DNA of 64,000 nt, from positions 22,148 to 86,147 of the forward strand of contig NZ_AKJY01000027.1 of assembly GCF_000282115.1 (NCBI RefSeq). Direction: 5' to 3'. This stretch comes from Chryseobacterium populi (GTDB lineage: Bacteria > Bacteroidota > Bacteroidia > Flavobacteriales > Weeksellaceae). Positions 52,632 through 63,939 of this stretch are shown in pieces (within the stretch, counting starts at the first letter, position 1; each line of letters opens with the position of its first letter). The translations under genes and the position numbers were made by a program. The notes below the pieces were generated by a model. It was given only the letters and a program-made list of their open reading frames with translations. It was not told where the DNA came from and ran no database searches.

Positions 52632-53657
52632 TTAATTATATCCGTCCTCCGGAATGATAAGATTCTGATAATTCTTACTTCCTGCCCTGAACTTCTCTTC
52701 CATTCTCAATCTCAATTTTCTCGGTTTGTGAACAATCAGGCAGTCTCCGAATCCCAGTAAAAGCCTTTCCAGCTCAAAATTAATCTGAACACAAATTTTA
52801 AATACCGTTCCTTCTTCGGTCTCACTTATGATCTCCTGGCTTTTATGCAAAGGCTTCGTTTTCACATAAGGTGCGTTCGATACATCAACGAAGAATACCA
52901 CGTTCCTGGGTTTCATGGTGTCTGAAACCGTAACTCCTACAATATCTTTAAAGTATTCATCACCGTCAAGATTTTTATCAATAAACTGAATCGTTTCTTC
53001 CACTTTAATAGCTTCCATCCTGTCCAGGGCCAGATTATACATTTTCTGTTTATACAGACAGATCAAAAACCACCGGTTATTAAATTCCTTCAGCAGCTGC
53101 GGATGTACAATATAGGAATTGGATTCCCTTGCTGTAAAGCTTTTATAAAGAATATTCAACACCTTTTTGTTGATGATGGCTTCATACAATGCATCGATAT
53201 GCTCCAGGCCTTTCAGCTGCTCGTTTTTATCCAGATGAATAATAGATTTCTGGCTGGTAGAATGAATGGAGTCTTCCAGTTTCTGAATCACCCCGTTCAT
53301 CTCTTTAAACATGGAAAAATCCTTAAACTGCTTTAAAATCTGTACGGCATTATTCATCGCCTTCAGATCGTTTTCATTCACAGAAATGTTATGAATGCTG
53401 TAATCCGGATCGCTGTAACGGTAGTATTTTCTTTCGTACACCTCGATCGGAGCTTCGTACCCGAATTTTTCACTGCGCATATTCTGCAGATCAAGCTGAA
53501 CGGTTCTTTTACTCACAAAAGATTCTTTACCTTCAAATTCAAATAACGCTTCGGAACACTCATCAATAAGGTCTTCCAGCGTATATTTCCGGTACTTGTT
53601 TTTCAGGCATTTATCTAATGTTTTGTAGCGGATAAGGGCATTTTTATTGGATGACAT
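52632..53657 (-). CDS. WYL-domain transcriptional regulator
   Basis: A 341-aa protein. An N-terminal winged HTH (about 8-75, with TLEDLIDECSEALFEF and KRTVQLDLQNMR) is followed by a WYL domain (about 160-245, ILYKSFTARES and WFLICLYKQKMYNLALDRM), and a C-terminal WCX-like extension. Such proteins bind small nucleic-acid or nucleotide ligands and sometimes control defence genes. It lies 1 kb from the CRISPR array, but with an unrelated gene between, so a link is only possible. Confidence 0.87.
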   Translation of the reverse strand: MSSNKNALIRYKTLDKCLKNKYRKYTLEDLIDECSEALFEFEGKESFVSKRTVQLDLQNMRSEKFGYEAPIEVYERKYYRYSDPDYSIHNISVNENDLKAMNNAVQILKQFKDFSMFKEMNGVIQKLEDSIHSTSQKSIIHLDKNEQLKGLEHIDALYEAIINKKVLNILYKSFTARESNSYIVHPQLLKEFNNRWFLICLYKQKMYNLALDRMEAIKVEETIQFIDKNLDGDEYFKDIVGVTVSDTMKPRNVVFFVDVSNAPYVKTKPLHKSQEIISETEEGTVFKICVQINFELERLLLGFGDCLIVHKPRKLRLRMEEKFRAGSKNYQNLIIPEDGYN

Positions 53658-53790
53658 GGTTTATTATCGTGTTTTTATTCTGTTAAATGCAAGAGTATAA
53701 TTTTTCTAAGCATTTTATAAAGCATAAAAGCTTCTGTATCTTAAAACAGTATCAACTGTATAACTTTGCACCTTACAGTTAACTTTAAAA

Positions 53791-54123
53791 TTATCTGTTC
53801 TTCAAAGCATCTCCTTCAAAAGCAATTCCGTCCCACCCGAATTCTATGAAGTTTCTGATGTTCTGATGATCTGTTCCTTCCGGATTTTTTAAAACATCTT
53901 CCCTGTAAAACTCTCCGAAAAGGTTTAACACCTGCTCTTTTGAAAGATTATTCAGCTTTGCAAAACTGAAAACTTTGCACGAACCGTTATTCTGGCCTGC
54001 CTCATTTACTGTATTTCCGTTTTTAAATTTTGTAGGATTAAAATCGTAATGTTGATCGATATGGGCAATCACTTCTTTGAATTGAATGGTTTCCGGGGAA
54101 TTTTCTAACTGTTCTAATAACAT
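53791..54123 (-). CDS. HopJ type III effector family protein
   Basis: A 110-aa soluble protein matching the HopJ family: TIQFKEVIAHIDQHYDFNPTKF (positions about 12-33), NEAGQNNGSCKVFSFAKLN and FIEFGWDGIAFEGDAL near the end. Despite the name it is widespread in non-pathogenic bacteria, where its role is unknown. I use the ATG at 54123; an upstream ATG at 54153 overlaps the -7 box. Confidence 0.85.
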   Translation of the reverse strand: MLLEQLENSPETIQFKEVIAHIDQHYDFNPTKFKNGNTVNEAGQNNGSCKVFSFAKLNNLSKEQVLNLFGEFYREDVLKNPEGTDHQNIRNFIEFGWDGIAFEGDALKNR

Positions 54124-54150
54124 AATAATTAATTTAGTAAGGTAAAATTG

Positions 54151-54158
54151 CAAAAATA
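54151..54158 (-). promoter_or_regulatory. -7 box of the HopJ-family gene (decides its start)
   Basis: TATTTTTG on the minus strand matches TAnnTTTG; it overlaps the ATG at 54153, leaving the ATG at 54123 after a 27-bp leader. Confidence 0.55.
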
Positions 54159-54300
54159 GTAAAATCGTGAATTTGTCTATCGCGATTTACGACCAACAAT
54201 TCCAAAAAGCCGAAAAACGGACAAACTTAAAAAATACAAAAGGTGCTTAAACGTAATTTTAATATCAAATTAAGATTACATTATCACCTACCAGCTTCAT

Positions 54301-54537
54301 CTTACAAAGGACAAACTTTTTATATCAGCATACATCCTGGCTTGGACTAATCAAATATTCTTCGGACAAAATAAATACTCAGCTCCAGGAGGATACTTCC
54401 GCCGTATAAAAGTTAAAAGCGGACTGACGATGATCAATGTTGCTGCTGCCAGAAAGATCACAATTCTATTTTACAATTTGGAGCATGGTTCTGCCTATAT
54501 ACATGAAGAACCTCAGAAATATGAAGAAAAAATATAA
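54301..54537 (+). pseudogene. 3'-terminal remnant of an IS110-family transposase
   Basis: An open frame without a start ends in TAA at 54537. Its last about 60 residues (GGYFRRIKVKSGLT, then VAAARKITILFYNL, then PQKYEEKI) resemble the C-terminal transposase_20-side tail of IS110/IS1111 proteins, where G-x-F-x-R-x and ATAHKLAR-like helices are typical. The upstream part of the frame (from about 54301) is unclear. No inverted repeats or the DEDD catalytic half are present. The end lies 34 bp before the first CRISPR repeat. Confidence 0.5.
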
Positions 54538-54571
54538 CTTACAAATGTAATAAAGTTTTATTAGCGGTATC

Positions 54572-57500
54572 GTTGTGAATTGCTTTCAAAAATTATTATC
54601 TTCGTGATTAGTCACAGCAGCCCAATCAACAGCCATGATTAAGAATCTGTTGTGAATTGCTTTCAAAAATTATTATCTTCGTGATTAGTCACAGCATTAA
54701 ACAAATAGAAGAAATAATAGGACAGGTTGTGAATTGCTTTCAAAAATTATTATCTTCGTGATTAGTCACAGCGTTAATGAAAATACCCCTTTTATCCAAG
54801 CCGTTGTGAATTGCTTTCAAAAATTATTATCTTCGTGATTAGTCACAGCGATGCATACGAGCATCATCTGGATTGACTCGTTGTGAATTGCTTTCAAAAA
54901 TTATTATCTTCGTGATTAGTCACAGCTATTTAGGTTAATAGATACTTTGATAATATGTTGTGAATTGCTTTCAAAAATTATTATCTTCGTGATTAGTCAC
55001 AGCGAGTGATATAAAACCCCAATGGAGAATTCAGTTGTGAATTGCTTTCAAAAATTATTATCTTCGTGATTAGTCACAGCTTAATTTCACCATAATTAAT
55101 TCCAGAATCTGTTGTGAATTGCTTTCAAAAATTATTATCTTCGTGATTAGTCACAGCTTTCTCAGCAATGTTCGAAAAATGGGGTGCGTTGTGAATTGCT
55201 TTCAAAAATTATTATCTTCGTGATTAGTCACAGCTTTTGCCAACCCAACTGCATGTGTTGAGGGTTGTGAATTGCTTTCAAAAATTATTATCTTCGTGAT
55301 TAGTCACAGCTATGACTTGGGAAGAGTTTTACAAGGAGAAGTTGTGAATTGCTTTCAAAAATTATTATCTTCGTGATTAGTCACAGCTTTACGTAAAATA
55401 TAACTTTGCCCGCTACTGTTGTGAATTGCTTTCAAAAATTATTATCTTCGTGATTAGTCACAGCTTCCGTATGATAGATATGAAAGTATAATTAGTTGTG
55501 AATTGCTTTCAAAAATTATTATCTTCGTGATTAGTCACAGCAGAACAAGTTCCTTGCCTTCTCTTACAGATGTTGTGAATTGCTTTCAAAAATTATTATC
55601 TTCGTGATTAGTCACAGCTTCTTTACACCGTATAATTCAGGCATATTCGTTGTGAATTGCTTTCAAAAATTATTATCTTCGTGATTAGTCACAGCTGAAA
55701 CCGAAGTTTCTCTTTCTACGATTTTGTTGTGAATTGCTTTCAAAAATTATTATCTTCGTGATTAGTCACAGCATTGATTAGTTAGCTCTCCAGTACTTCC
55801 GGGTTGTGAATTGCTTTCAAAAATTATTATCTTCGTGATTAGTCACAGCTAAATGGAAATCTACTATAACCCCTCCTTAGTTGTGAATTGCTTTCAAAAA
55901 TTATTATCTTCGTGATTAGTCACAGCGCCATAGCTTTATAAGCTAATGTATTTTCTGTTGTGAATTGCTTTCAAAAATTATTATCTTCGTGATTAGTCAC
56001 AGCGTATTAACGCTAACAGTTTTAACCTCATGTGTTGTGAATTGCTTTCAAAAATTATTATCTTCGTGATTAGTCACAGCTTTTCTTATTTTTATAGCTA
56101 CTCGCATACCGTTGTGAATTGCTTTCAAAAATTATTATCTTCGTGATTAGTCACAGCCCGCGGTATTGATTGCAGTTACGGAAGTAGGTTGTGAATTGCT
56201 TTCAAAAATTATTATCTTCGTGATTAGTCACAGCACCGTAGTTAGTTATACGTTTTCCTCTGCCGTTGTGAATTGCTTTCAAAAATTATTATCTTCGTGA
56301 TTAGTCACAGCCAAGCTCTGTTGAAACGGAGTAAGCGCACTGTTGTGAATTGCTTTCAAAAATTATTATCTTCGTGATTAGTCACAGCTTTCGTTGAGAA
56401 GAAAACAACCATCAAAGAGTTGTGAATTGCTTTCAAAAATTATTATCTTCGTGATTAGTCACAGCCCTATATACGGAACATTAAGAGGTCAACCAGTTGT
56501 GAATTGCTTTCAAAAATTATTATCTTCGTGATTAGTCACAGCTTTCTTTTTTTATCAAATTTAACAATCTCTGTTGTGAATTGCTTTCAAAAATTATTAT
56601 CTTCGTGATTAGTCACAGCTAACTCCAGTTTTTGACTGTCATACATTTTGTTGTGAATTGCTTTCAAAAATTATTATCTTCGTGATTAGTCACAGCACAG
56701 TTCTAAATAACGTTAGGTCGTACGGAGTTGTGAATTGCTTTCAAAAATTATTATCTTCGTGATTAGTCACAGCTTTTATCTTTCCGGACAAAGCAATTTT
56801 GTAGTTGTGAATTGCTTTCAAAAATTATTATCTTCGTGATTAGTCACAGCATTTGATTTTGTTTTCTTCTGCCATGACTTGTTGTGAATTGCTTTCAAAA
56901 ATTATTATCTTCGTGATTAGTCACAGCATACAGTTTCACAGGGGGCGGCGACGCTTGTTGTGAATTGCTTTCAAAAATTATTATCTTCGTGATTAGTCAC
57001 AGCATAAATTTATTTGTTTGTGCTACAAATGTAGTTGTGAATTGCTTTCAAAAATTATTATCTTCGTGATTAGTCACAGCTTATCAAGGTTATTTGTTGC
57101 TGAACTCCGAGTTGTGAATTGCTTTCAAAAATTATTATCTTCGTGATTAGTCACAGCTAGCACTTAGATTACCTGCCTGAGTATTTTGTTGTGAATTGCT
57201 TTCAAAAATTATTATCTTCGTGATTAGTCACAGCTCTCGGAGAAGAAGTAGGAGAAGTTAATCGGTTGTGAATTGCTTTCAAAAATTATTATCTTCGTGA
57301 TTAGTCACAGCTCGCTACTCCATTAGTAACACTAATTTGTAGTTGTGAATTGCTTTCAAAAATTATTATCTTCGTGATTAGTCACAGCTTCAATTAAATC
57401 AATTGTAATCCCTTCCAAGTTGTGAATTGCTTTCAAAAATTATTATCTTCGTGATTAGTCACAGCCCAACTCCTCAACCACTCTTTGCTGATGTGGTTGT

Positions 57501-58389
57501 GAATTGCTTTCAAAAATTATTATCTTCGTGATTAGTCACAGCTTGATAACATTCGTTGTAAGTTCATTTTGGGTTGTGAATTGCTTTCAAAAATTATTAT
57601 CTTCGTGATTAGTCACAGCTCAAATTGCAACTTTATATGAGGATAGAACGTTGTGAATTGCTTTCAAAAATTATTATCTTCGTGATTAGTCACAGCCCTT
57701 TCAAATTAATATAGTCTGTTTGTTGAGTTGTGAATTGCTTTCAAAAATTATTATCTTCGTGATTAGTCACAGCGGAGGTATATCAATTGCGGCACAGAGT
57801 TGCGTTGTGAATTGCTTTCAAAAATTATTATCTTCGTGATTAGTCACAGCAGAGAAAATTTTAGGTTGGTATATCGACAGGTTGTGAATTGCTTTCAAAA
57901 ATTATTATCTTCGTGATTAGTCACAGCAAAAACCTATATCTATTTCTGAACCATTCAGTTGTGAATTGCTTTCAAAAATTATTATCTTCGTGATTAGTCA
58001 CAGCTTCTTGATAGATACATCCATGTTGTTCCATGTTGTGAATTGCTTTCAAAAATTATTATCTTCGTGATTAGTCACAGCGTTGACGTCCAAAGATGCA
58101 CGGATCCGGTTGTTGTGAATTGCTTTCAAAAATTATTATCTTCGTGATTAGTCACAGCATATTACTTTTCAACCACAAACAATGCTTGGTTGTGAATTGC
58201 TTTCAAAAATTATTATCTTCGTGATTAGTCACAGCTTTTCGTAACTGTAATCATCATTATTTAATGTTGTGAATTGCTTTCAAAAATTATTATCTTCGTG
58301 ATTAGTCACAGCTTCTTGATAGATACATCCATGTTGTTCCATGTTGTGAATTGCTTTCAAAAATTATTATCTTCGTGATTAGTCACAGC
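54572..58389 (+). CRISPR. Type II-C CRISPR array: 50 repeats, 49 spacers
   Basis: A 47-bp repeat starting GTTGTGAATTGCTTTC and ending GATTAGTCACAGC occurs 50 times; all copies that I read are identical, including both ends. Spacers are 30 bp except two of 29 bp (55235-55263 and 56928-56956). Spacers at 58005-58034 and 58313-58342 are the same sequence. The GTTG-first orientation and the repeat promoter place crRNA transcription on the + strand, convergent with the cas genes. A terminator follows 6 bp after the last repeat. The flank before the first repeat is a transposase remnant, not a clear leader. Confidence 0.99.
54573..54604 (+). promoter_or_regulatory. Promoter within the CRISPR repeat (first of 50 copies)
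   Basis: Repeat bases 2-4 (TTG) and 26-33 (TATCTTCG) are 21 bp apart, matching the Bacteroidota -33/-7 layout with the same TTCG variant used by the ECF operon promoter at 13.7 kb. Transcription would start in the last bases of the repeat and run into the next spacer. The same site exists in every repeat. Confidence 0.55.
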
Positions 58390-58395
58390 CTCAAA

Positions 58396-58430
58396 AAACA
58401 ATCTACTGAAAATCAGCAGATTGTTTTTAT
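58396..58430. terminator. Terminator between the CRISPR array and the cas operon
   Basis: AAACAATCTACTGA pairs with TCAGCAGATTGTTT around AAA; T-rich on both strands (TTTTTATTTTT on plus). It separates convergent transcripts of the array (+) and cas2 (-). Confidence 0.85.
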
Positions 58431-58446
58431 TTTTAGGATTCAAAAT

Positions 58447-59675
<1,229 letters not shown>

Positions 59676-59679
59676 ATTA

Positions 59680-62600
59680 TTATATCTTGGCAATGTTACC
59701 TAGACGATCTATTTTCAGTTTAATACAATTCTCTTTGATCATTGATCCGTCAATGGCACGTTCCATTTTATTTAAAGTAGAAAATTCTGCTTTATTGACG
59801 ATAGATATTGCAATATCTTGTCTAATAAAAAATATCTGGTTTCCTGAGAAACTGACAACTTTGTAAATATTTCCTGTTTTTTCTGTCGTTAAATTCTTAA
59901 AATCTATATTATATATATTTTCAAGTTCATCTTCTGATGGAACATAAACTAAATCATTAGGACAAAGTAAGAAGTCTTCTTTATTCTTAAATGAAACAGA
60001 ATCCAATCCCTGTTTTTGTCTTTCAATTACCTCATTCAAAGGAATTGTCTCATAACTTCTTTTCCCATTCTTATCTTCATAAACCGCAAAAAACAAATTT
60101 GTTCCTTTGGCTGCCTCCACATATTTATCTTTTTTATTTCCTGTTTGACCTACAGAAAATTTGCTTCCCAATTCAAAAATCCTGACTTTGTTGATGGACT
60201 GATGTGGTTTGCCATCATTAAATTTTTCGATATTTTTATTCATATCCTCAATTCCTTCAGGTGAAAATGCCAATTCAGAACTTCCTTTAAATTCTAAATA
60301 GTTCTTTAAAATTTTCTGAATCCCCGTATCTGTAATTGAATTGATTGTTTTCAGATCGAATGAAGTATCCAAACTCTTTCTTGTAGCAGTTAATATTTTC
60401 CCTTTTGGAATTTTAATCCCAGGAAGATCTACTTTTCCTGAAACAGTTTCTTTATGCATCGGTTTTCGTATAGCCCAGTTTGTTCCTTCTTGCTTTATCA
60501 GTTCTTTTCTTTTAATACCATCTTTTTCAATCCATTTTTCGTAATGATTTGTTGCTTTATTGATCACCCGTAGGTTTTGTTTAAAACTGACAATAATTGT
60601 TTCCATTTTGTTTTTAGCATCAACAGTAAAGTTATCCCAAGGCTTTAAAAATTGTTTGGGAACTTCCTTCTCAATTTTCTCGCCGGTTTTGGAATGACTA
60701 TAAACTACTCTTTCAAACTTCATCAGCTTTCTTTTTAAATCATATCGTTTAGTATCAGATTTTGCTGATTGATTATTGAGAAGATTAATATGGTCTTTGG
60801 TTGCACATGCAATTACCAAAGCATCCATAGCATGATGGCGATGGTCTATTCTTTTCTTGGAAAATCCTTTTGAAAATTCAATCGGAACAGTAGGTAAAAA
60901 CTTCTGATGATTTTTGTTCCACGAAGTAAAATCAGTTGAATTGGTCAATTGATTCATCCGCTCAAAACGTGGTAGAATTAATTCATTCCAAACATCATTC
61001 AAACCCCAGTCTTGTTTAAGTTGTGTAGTAATTTTTCCATTTCCGGGAACAATATTTTTAGAATTCACACCTTCATCTGTACCATCTTCCTGCCGAACGA
61101 TATTGGAAAGAACACCTGAGATATATTTACTGATATGACGAGTATCATTCAATTGACGGTCAATCATTTTTTCAGGAATCTCTTCTAAAAGGAGTTTGTT
61201 TCTTTTGCTTCTATTATTGGCATAGTGTTTTTTTACAAAATCTTCATATTCCTCAGCTTTAAAAATTTCTACACTTTTTCCAAAACCACATTCAACAATC
61301 ATTCCACCAAACTGCTTTATGAATCCTAAACCTATATAATTATCTTTCAATTTATTAACTGCTGACTCACAAATAATTTTATTACTAAAGCTGTCATCAA
61401 AATATCTACTTTGCGGAATGATATGTTCAATTTCATATTCCGATGTAAATAATTTATTTAATGGAATAATCTGTCCTGTATAAGGTGATTTATACCTCTG
61501 TTCCAGCCAAAGCTTGTACCTCTTTAAATCTGATGAAGAAGGCTGGGCTGTTTTGCTGATTTTCAGAATGTCATCATCAATTTCTATGTCAGATTTTAAA
61601 ATTCCATCTTCATAAATCTTCAAAATTTCCTGTTGCATCGGAGAATAAGGACGAATATTTTCTACAGAATTATCATTCATCATTTCTGCCAGTAAAGCTT
61701 TTATACGAAGATTTGTATTTTCATTTTCCGTTATTCTTTTTGTGGCATCTACTCTTTCATCTTTTGTTTGTTTCATTTCTCTTCCCAACTCAATATGAAT
61801 TTCGCTGAAGAAATCTTTAGCTCCATTTCCATATTTTAACCAGATATCTTTCACTACACGAAGTGTTTCTGTAATCACCTGCTCTACAATTGGATTGCGA
61901 AGTGAATGCTGTTTAAATCCTTTTAAAAATTCTTCCAGGTCATCAGCTGAATTCCATTTACCAATCATTGATGCTTCTGAATGTCTTCCATAAACAATGT
62001 ATTGGGCCAACCATAACTGCAAACCTTGAAAATCATTTTCCGCAGTAAGATGAATTGCCTTTTCTCTCACTTTATCCTTAATATTTCCATCAAATTCACC
62101 TGTGATGATTTTTTCAATTCTTCCCTGAGATTTTCTATCAATACTTTCCCAATTCCAATATTTTCCTAATCGCAACAACGGCAACAACTTCTTAATGGCT
62201 TTTTCTGAAAAAGAGCCATATTCACTTTTAAAGGGTGGAAATTTTTTAAAGGCTTCAAAAAATGAGTTTTCATCCAGATTATTTTTATGGGCAAATGATT
62301 TCAATGCTTTTTCATATTCTATTTTATCATTCACGGAATAGATAATGTGCCAGATATTTTGTTCCATTTCTCTTGTCAGGAAATCAGACGGATAGTTTTC
62401 AACCTTTTCCAGCCTTGTTGAAATCATTGTTTTGGTTTCATTACAGGGATATTTTTTATCTTCTACATAATTCCAGCGATGTGTTTTTTCATTTAACTTA
62501 AAATGTCTTAATAATGCTTTTTGGTCAACTTCCTTTCTGTTATTTAAAAATTCAAACAGAGTCTCATAATCTTCCGTGCTGCTTAAAAATTCTTTAGTAA

Positions 62601-63939
62601 CATTCGTATCATCATCTTTCCTGTAAATATTCAGATTAAACATCCATTGCCAGACACGAAACTCCTGGTAATATGGATTTGATTTCGGAATAGTTTTCAA
62701 ATATTGTGCGTGTTCTACTCCATTTTCATCTTTATATTTTCTGAATTCTAAAGTACAGTTGGAAACGGAAGATTTCTGGCTTCTCAAGGGCCGTTGGTAA
62801 AAAATAAGATCATTTAAAAGAAGGTGAACAAAATCTTTTTTACTCAATGTTATCTGATGAGCTTCATTATTGCGATATAATTCTCTTATACAATCATTAT
62901 ATAAATCATCACTTTGCAATTCCGGATGAAACTCTTTCTGTCTTTCCAGAATTTTTTTCAGTTCTTCCCTATAAAATTTTCTTTCAATCGTGCGGACCAA
63001 TTTCCCTTTAATTTTTTGCTTGGGGTTTTGAAGCAATGCTTCATAAATGTATGCTCCGACAGTTTTATGGGATTTATCGATTTCCTGCTCAGTCTTTGTT
63101 TTTATTGCAATCCAATCTTTTTCAGAATCTACAGCTTTAAAGGTTCTCTTTGTATCGCCATTTTTTAGAATAGATTCTGTAACGATAAATTCTTTCGTGC
63201 GCCCTATCCAATCTTCAGTTTTTACAATTTGTTTTTCATATTTCCATCCATTTTCAAAATATACGTCATAAAGAATTTTTCCTTTAATATTTTCTCCCGA
63301 ATCAACAACTCTGTCTACTTTCAATCTAACAAATACTCTGTCCTTTTCTTCTTCAAAATCTTCACCACGCAATTGATAATATCCGCGTTTCTGGTTAAAA
63401 TTTAAAAGAATCCAAGCTAATTCTTCTTTTTCTATTTTTTGAGAAAGCGCTTTTTTACGGAGATAATAAATCGTCCAGTCGTAGGGAACTTTTCTACCGT
63501 TTTCTAAAAGATGAAATTGATGATCTTTAAAATCGCCAAGCATTTCATCAAAAGAATTCTTGAAAAAAAATCCATCATTATTATAAGCCAGTTTCGGTTC
63601 AGTTTCATATTTGAACTTTCCAAATCGTTTTTCAAAATCAATTTGTGAAGCATAATGTTCTGGAAGAAAATTCAAAACGTTTAAAACCCTGTGAAGCCTT
63701 TCTCTTCTTAACAGGAATCTTTCACGCAGTCTTCTCACTCCTCTGTAACCAGTTCTTGCAGCGGTTTGTGAAACAGAATTTCCTTTTCCGAATTCGCCTA
63801 AAACATCCTGTGACATTGGGATAATCCTGCTTCCCATCCCAAGAATTTCACCGTACTTATTTTCAAAGTTTTGTTTTATCAAAGCCCAACCAATGGAGTT
63901 GGTTCCCAAGTCTAATCCAAGTATATTTTTAATCATCAT
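59680..63939 (-). CDS. cas9: CRISPR-associated endonuclease Cas9 (type II-C, 1419 aa)
   Basis: RNA-guided nuclease with all active residues. RuvC-I LGLDLGTNSIGWA has Asp10; an Arg-rich bridge helix follows (about 63-83); RuvC-II has Glu717 in EIHIELGRE; HNH has His839 in EIEHIIPQ and Asn853 in FSNKI; RuvC-III has His1036 and Asp1039 in HHAMDALVIA. The PAM-interacting domain is the C-terminal about 300 residues. The locus has only cas1 and cas2 besides, with no csn2 or cas4, hence type II-C. 1419 aa is at the long end for II-C, as in other Bacteroidota. Two tandem ATGs (63939, 63936). Confidence 0.98.
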   Translation of the reverse strand: MMIKNILGLDLGTNSIGWALIKQNFENKYGEILGMGSRIIPMSQDVLGEFGKGNSVSQTAARTGYRGVRRLRERFLLRRERLHRVLNVLNFLPEHYASQIDFEKRFGKFKYETEPKLAYNNDGFFFKNSFDEMLGDFKDHQFHLLENGRKVPYDWTIYYLRKKALSQKIEKEELAWILLNFNQKRGYYQLRGEDFEEEKDRVFVRLKVDRVVDSGENIKGKILYDVYFENGWKYEKQIVKTEDWIGRTKEFIVTESILKNGDTKRTFKAVDSEKDWIAIKTKTEQEIDKSHKTVGAYIYEALLQNPKQKIKGKLVRTIERKFYREELKKILERQKEFHPELQSDDLYNDCIRELYRNNEAHQITLSKKDFVHLLLNDLIFYQRPLRSQKSSVSNCTLEFRKYKDENGVEHAQYLKTIPKSNPYYQEFRVWQWMFNLNIYRKDDDTNVTKEFLSSTEDYETLFEFLNNRKEVDQKALLRHFKLNEKTHRWNYVEDKKYPCNETKTMISTRLEKVENYPSDFLTREMEQNIWHIIYSVNDKIEYEKALKSFAHKNNLDENSFFEAFKKFPPFKSEYGSFSEKAIKKLLPLLRLGKYWNWESIDRKSQGRIEKIITGEFDGNIKDKVREKAIHLTAENDFQGLQLWLAQYIVYGRHSEASMIGKWNSADDLEEFLKGFKQHSLRNPIVEQVITETLRVVKDIWLKYGNGAKDFFSEIHIELGREMKQTKDERVDATKRITENENTNLRIKALLAEMMNDNSVENIRPYSPMQQEILKIYEDGILKSDIEIDDDILKISKTAQPSSSDLKRYKLWLEQRYKSPYTGQIIPLNKLFTSEYEIEHIIPQSRYFDDSFSNKIICESAVNKLKDNYIGLGFIKQFGGMIVECGFGKSVEIFKAEEYEDFVKKHYANNRSKRNKLLLEEIPEKMIDRQLNDTRHISKYISGVLSNIVRQEDGTDEGVNSKNIVPGNGKITTQLKQDWGLNDVWNELILPRFERMNQLTNSTDFTSWNKNHQKFLPTVPIEFSKGFSKKRIDHRHHAMDALVIACATKDHINLLNNQSAKSDTKRYDLKRKLMKFERVVYSHSKTGEKIEKEVPKQFLKPWDNFTVDAKNKMETIIVSFKQNLRVINKATNHYEKWIEKDGIKRKELIKQEGTNWAIRKPMHKETVSGKVDLPGIKIPKGKILTATRKSLDTSFDLKTINSITDTGIQKILKNYLEFKGSSELAFSPEGIEDMNKNIEKFNDGKPHQSINKVRIFELGSKFSVGQTGNKKDKYVEAAKGTNLFFAVYEDKNGKRSYETIPLNEVIERQKQGLDSVSFKNKEDFLLCPNDLVYVPSEDELENIYNIDFKNLTTEKTGNIYKVVSFSGNQIFFIRQDIAISIVNKAEFSTLNKMERAIDGSMIKENCIKLKIDRLGNIAKI

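Noticed and set aside
52632..53657. WYL protein as a regulator of the CRISPR locus
   Set aside because: An unrelated HopJ-family gene and a transposase remnant lie between, and transcription directions do not suggest an operon. Proximity alone is too weak.
53761..53768. TAACTTTG, a plus-strand -7-like box between the WYL and HopJ-family genes
   Set aside because: No gene or terminator pair follows on the plus strand, and it reads into the 3' end of a minus-strand gene. AT-rich sequence gives such matches by chance.
53791..54123. HopJ-family protein as a type III secretion effector
   Set aside because: No secretion apparatus is in the window and the family is common in organisms without one.
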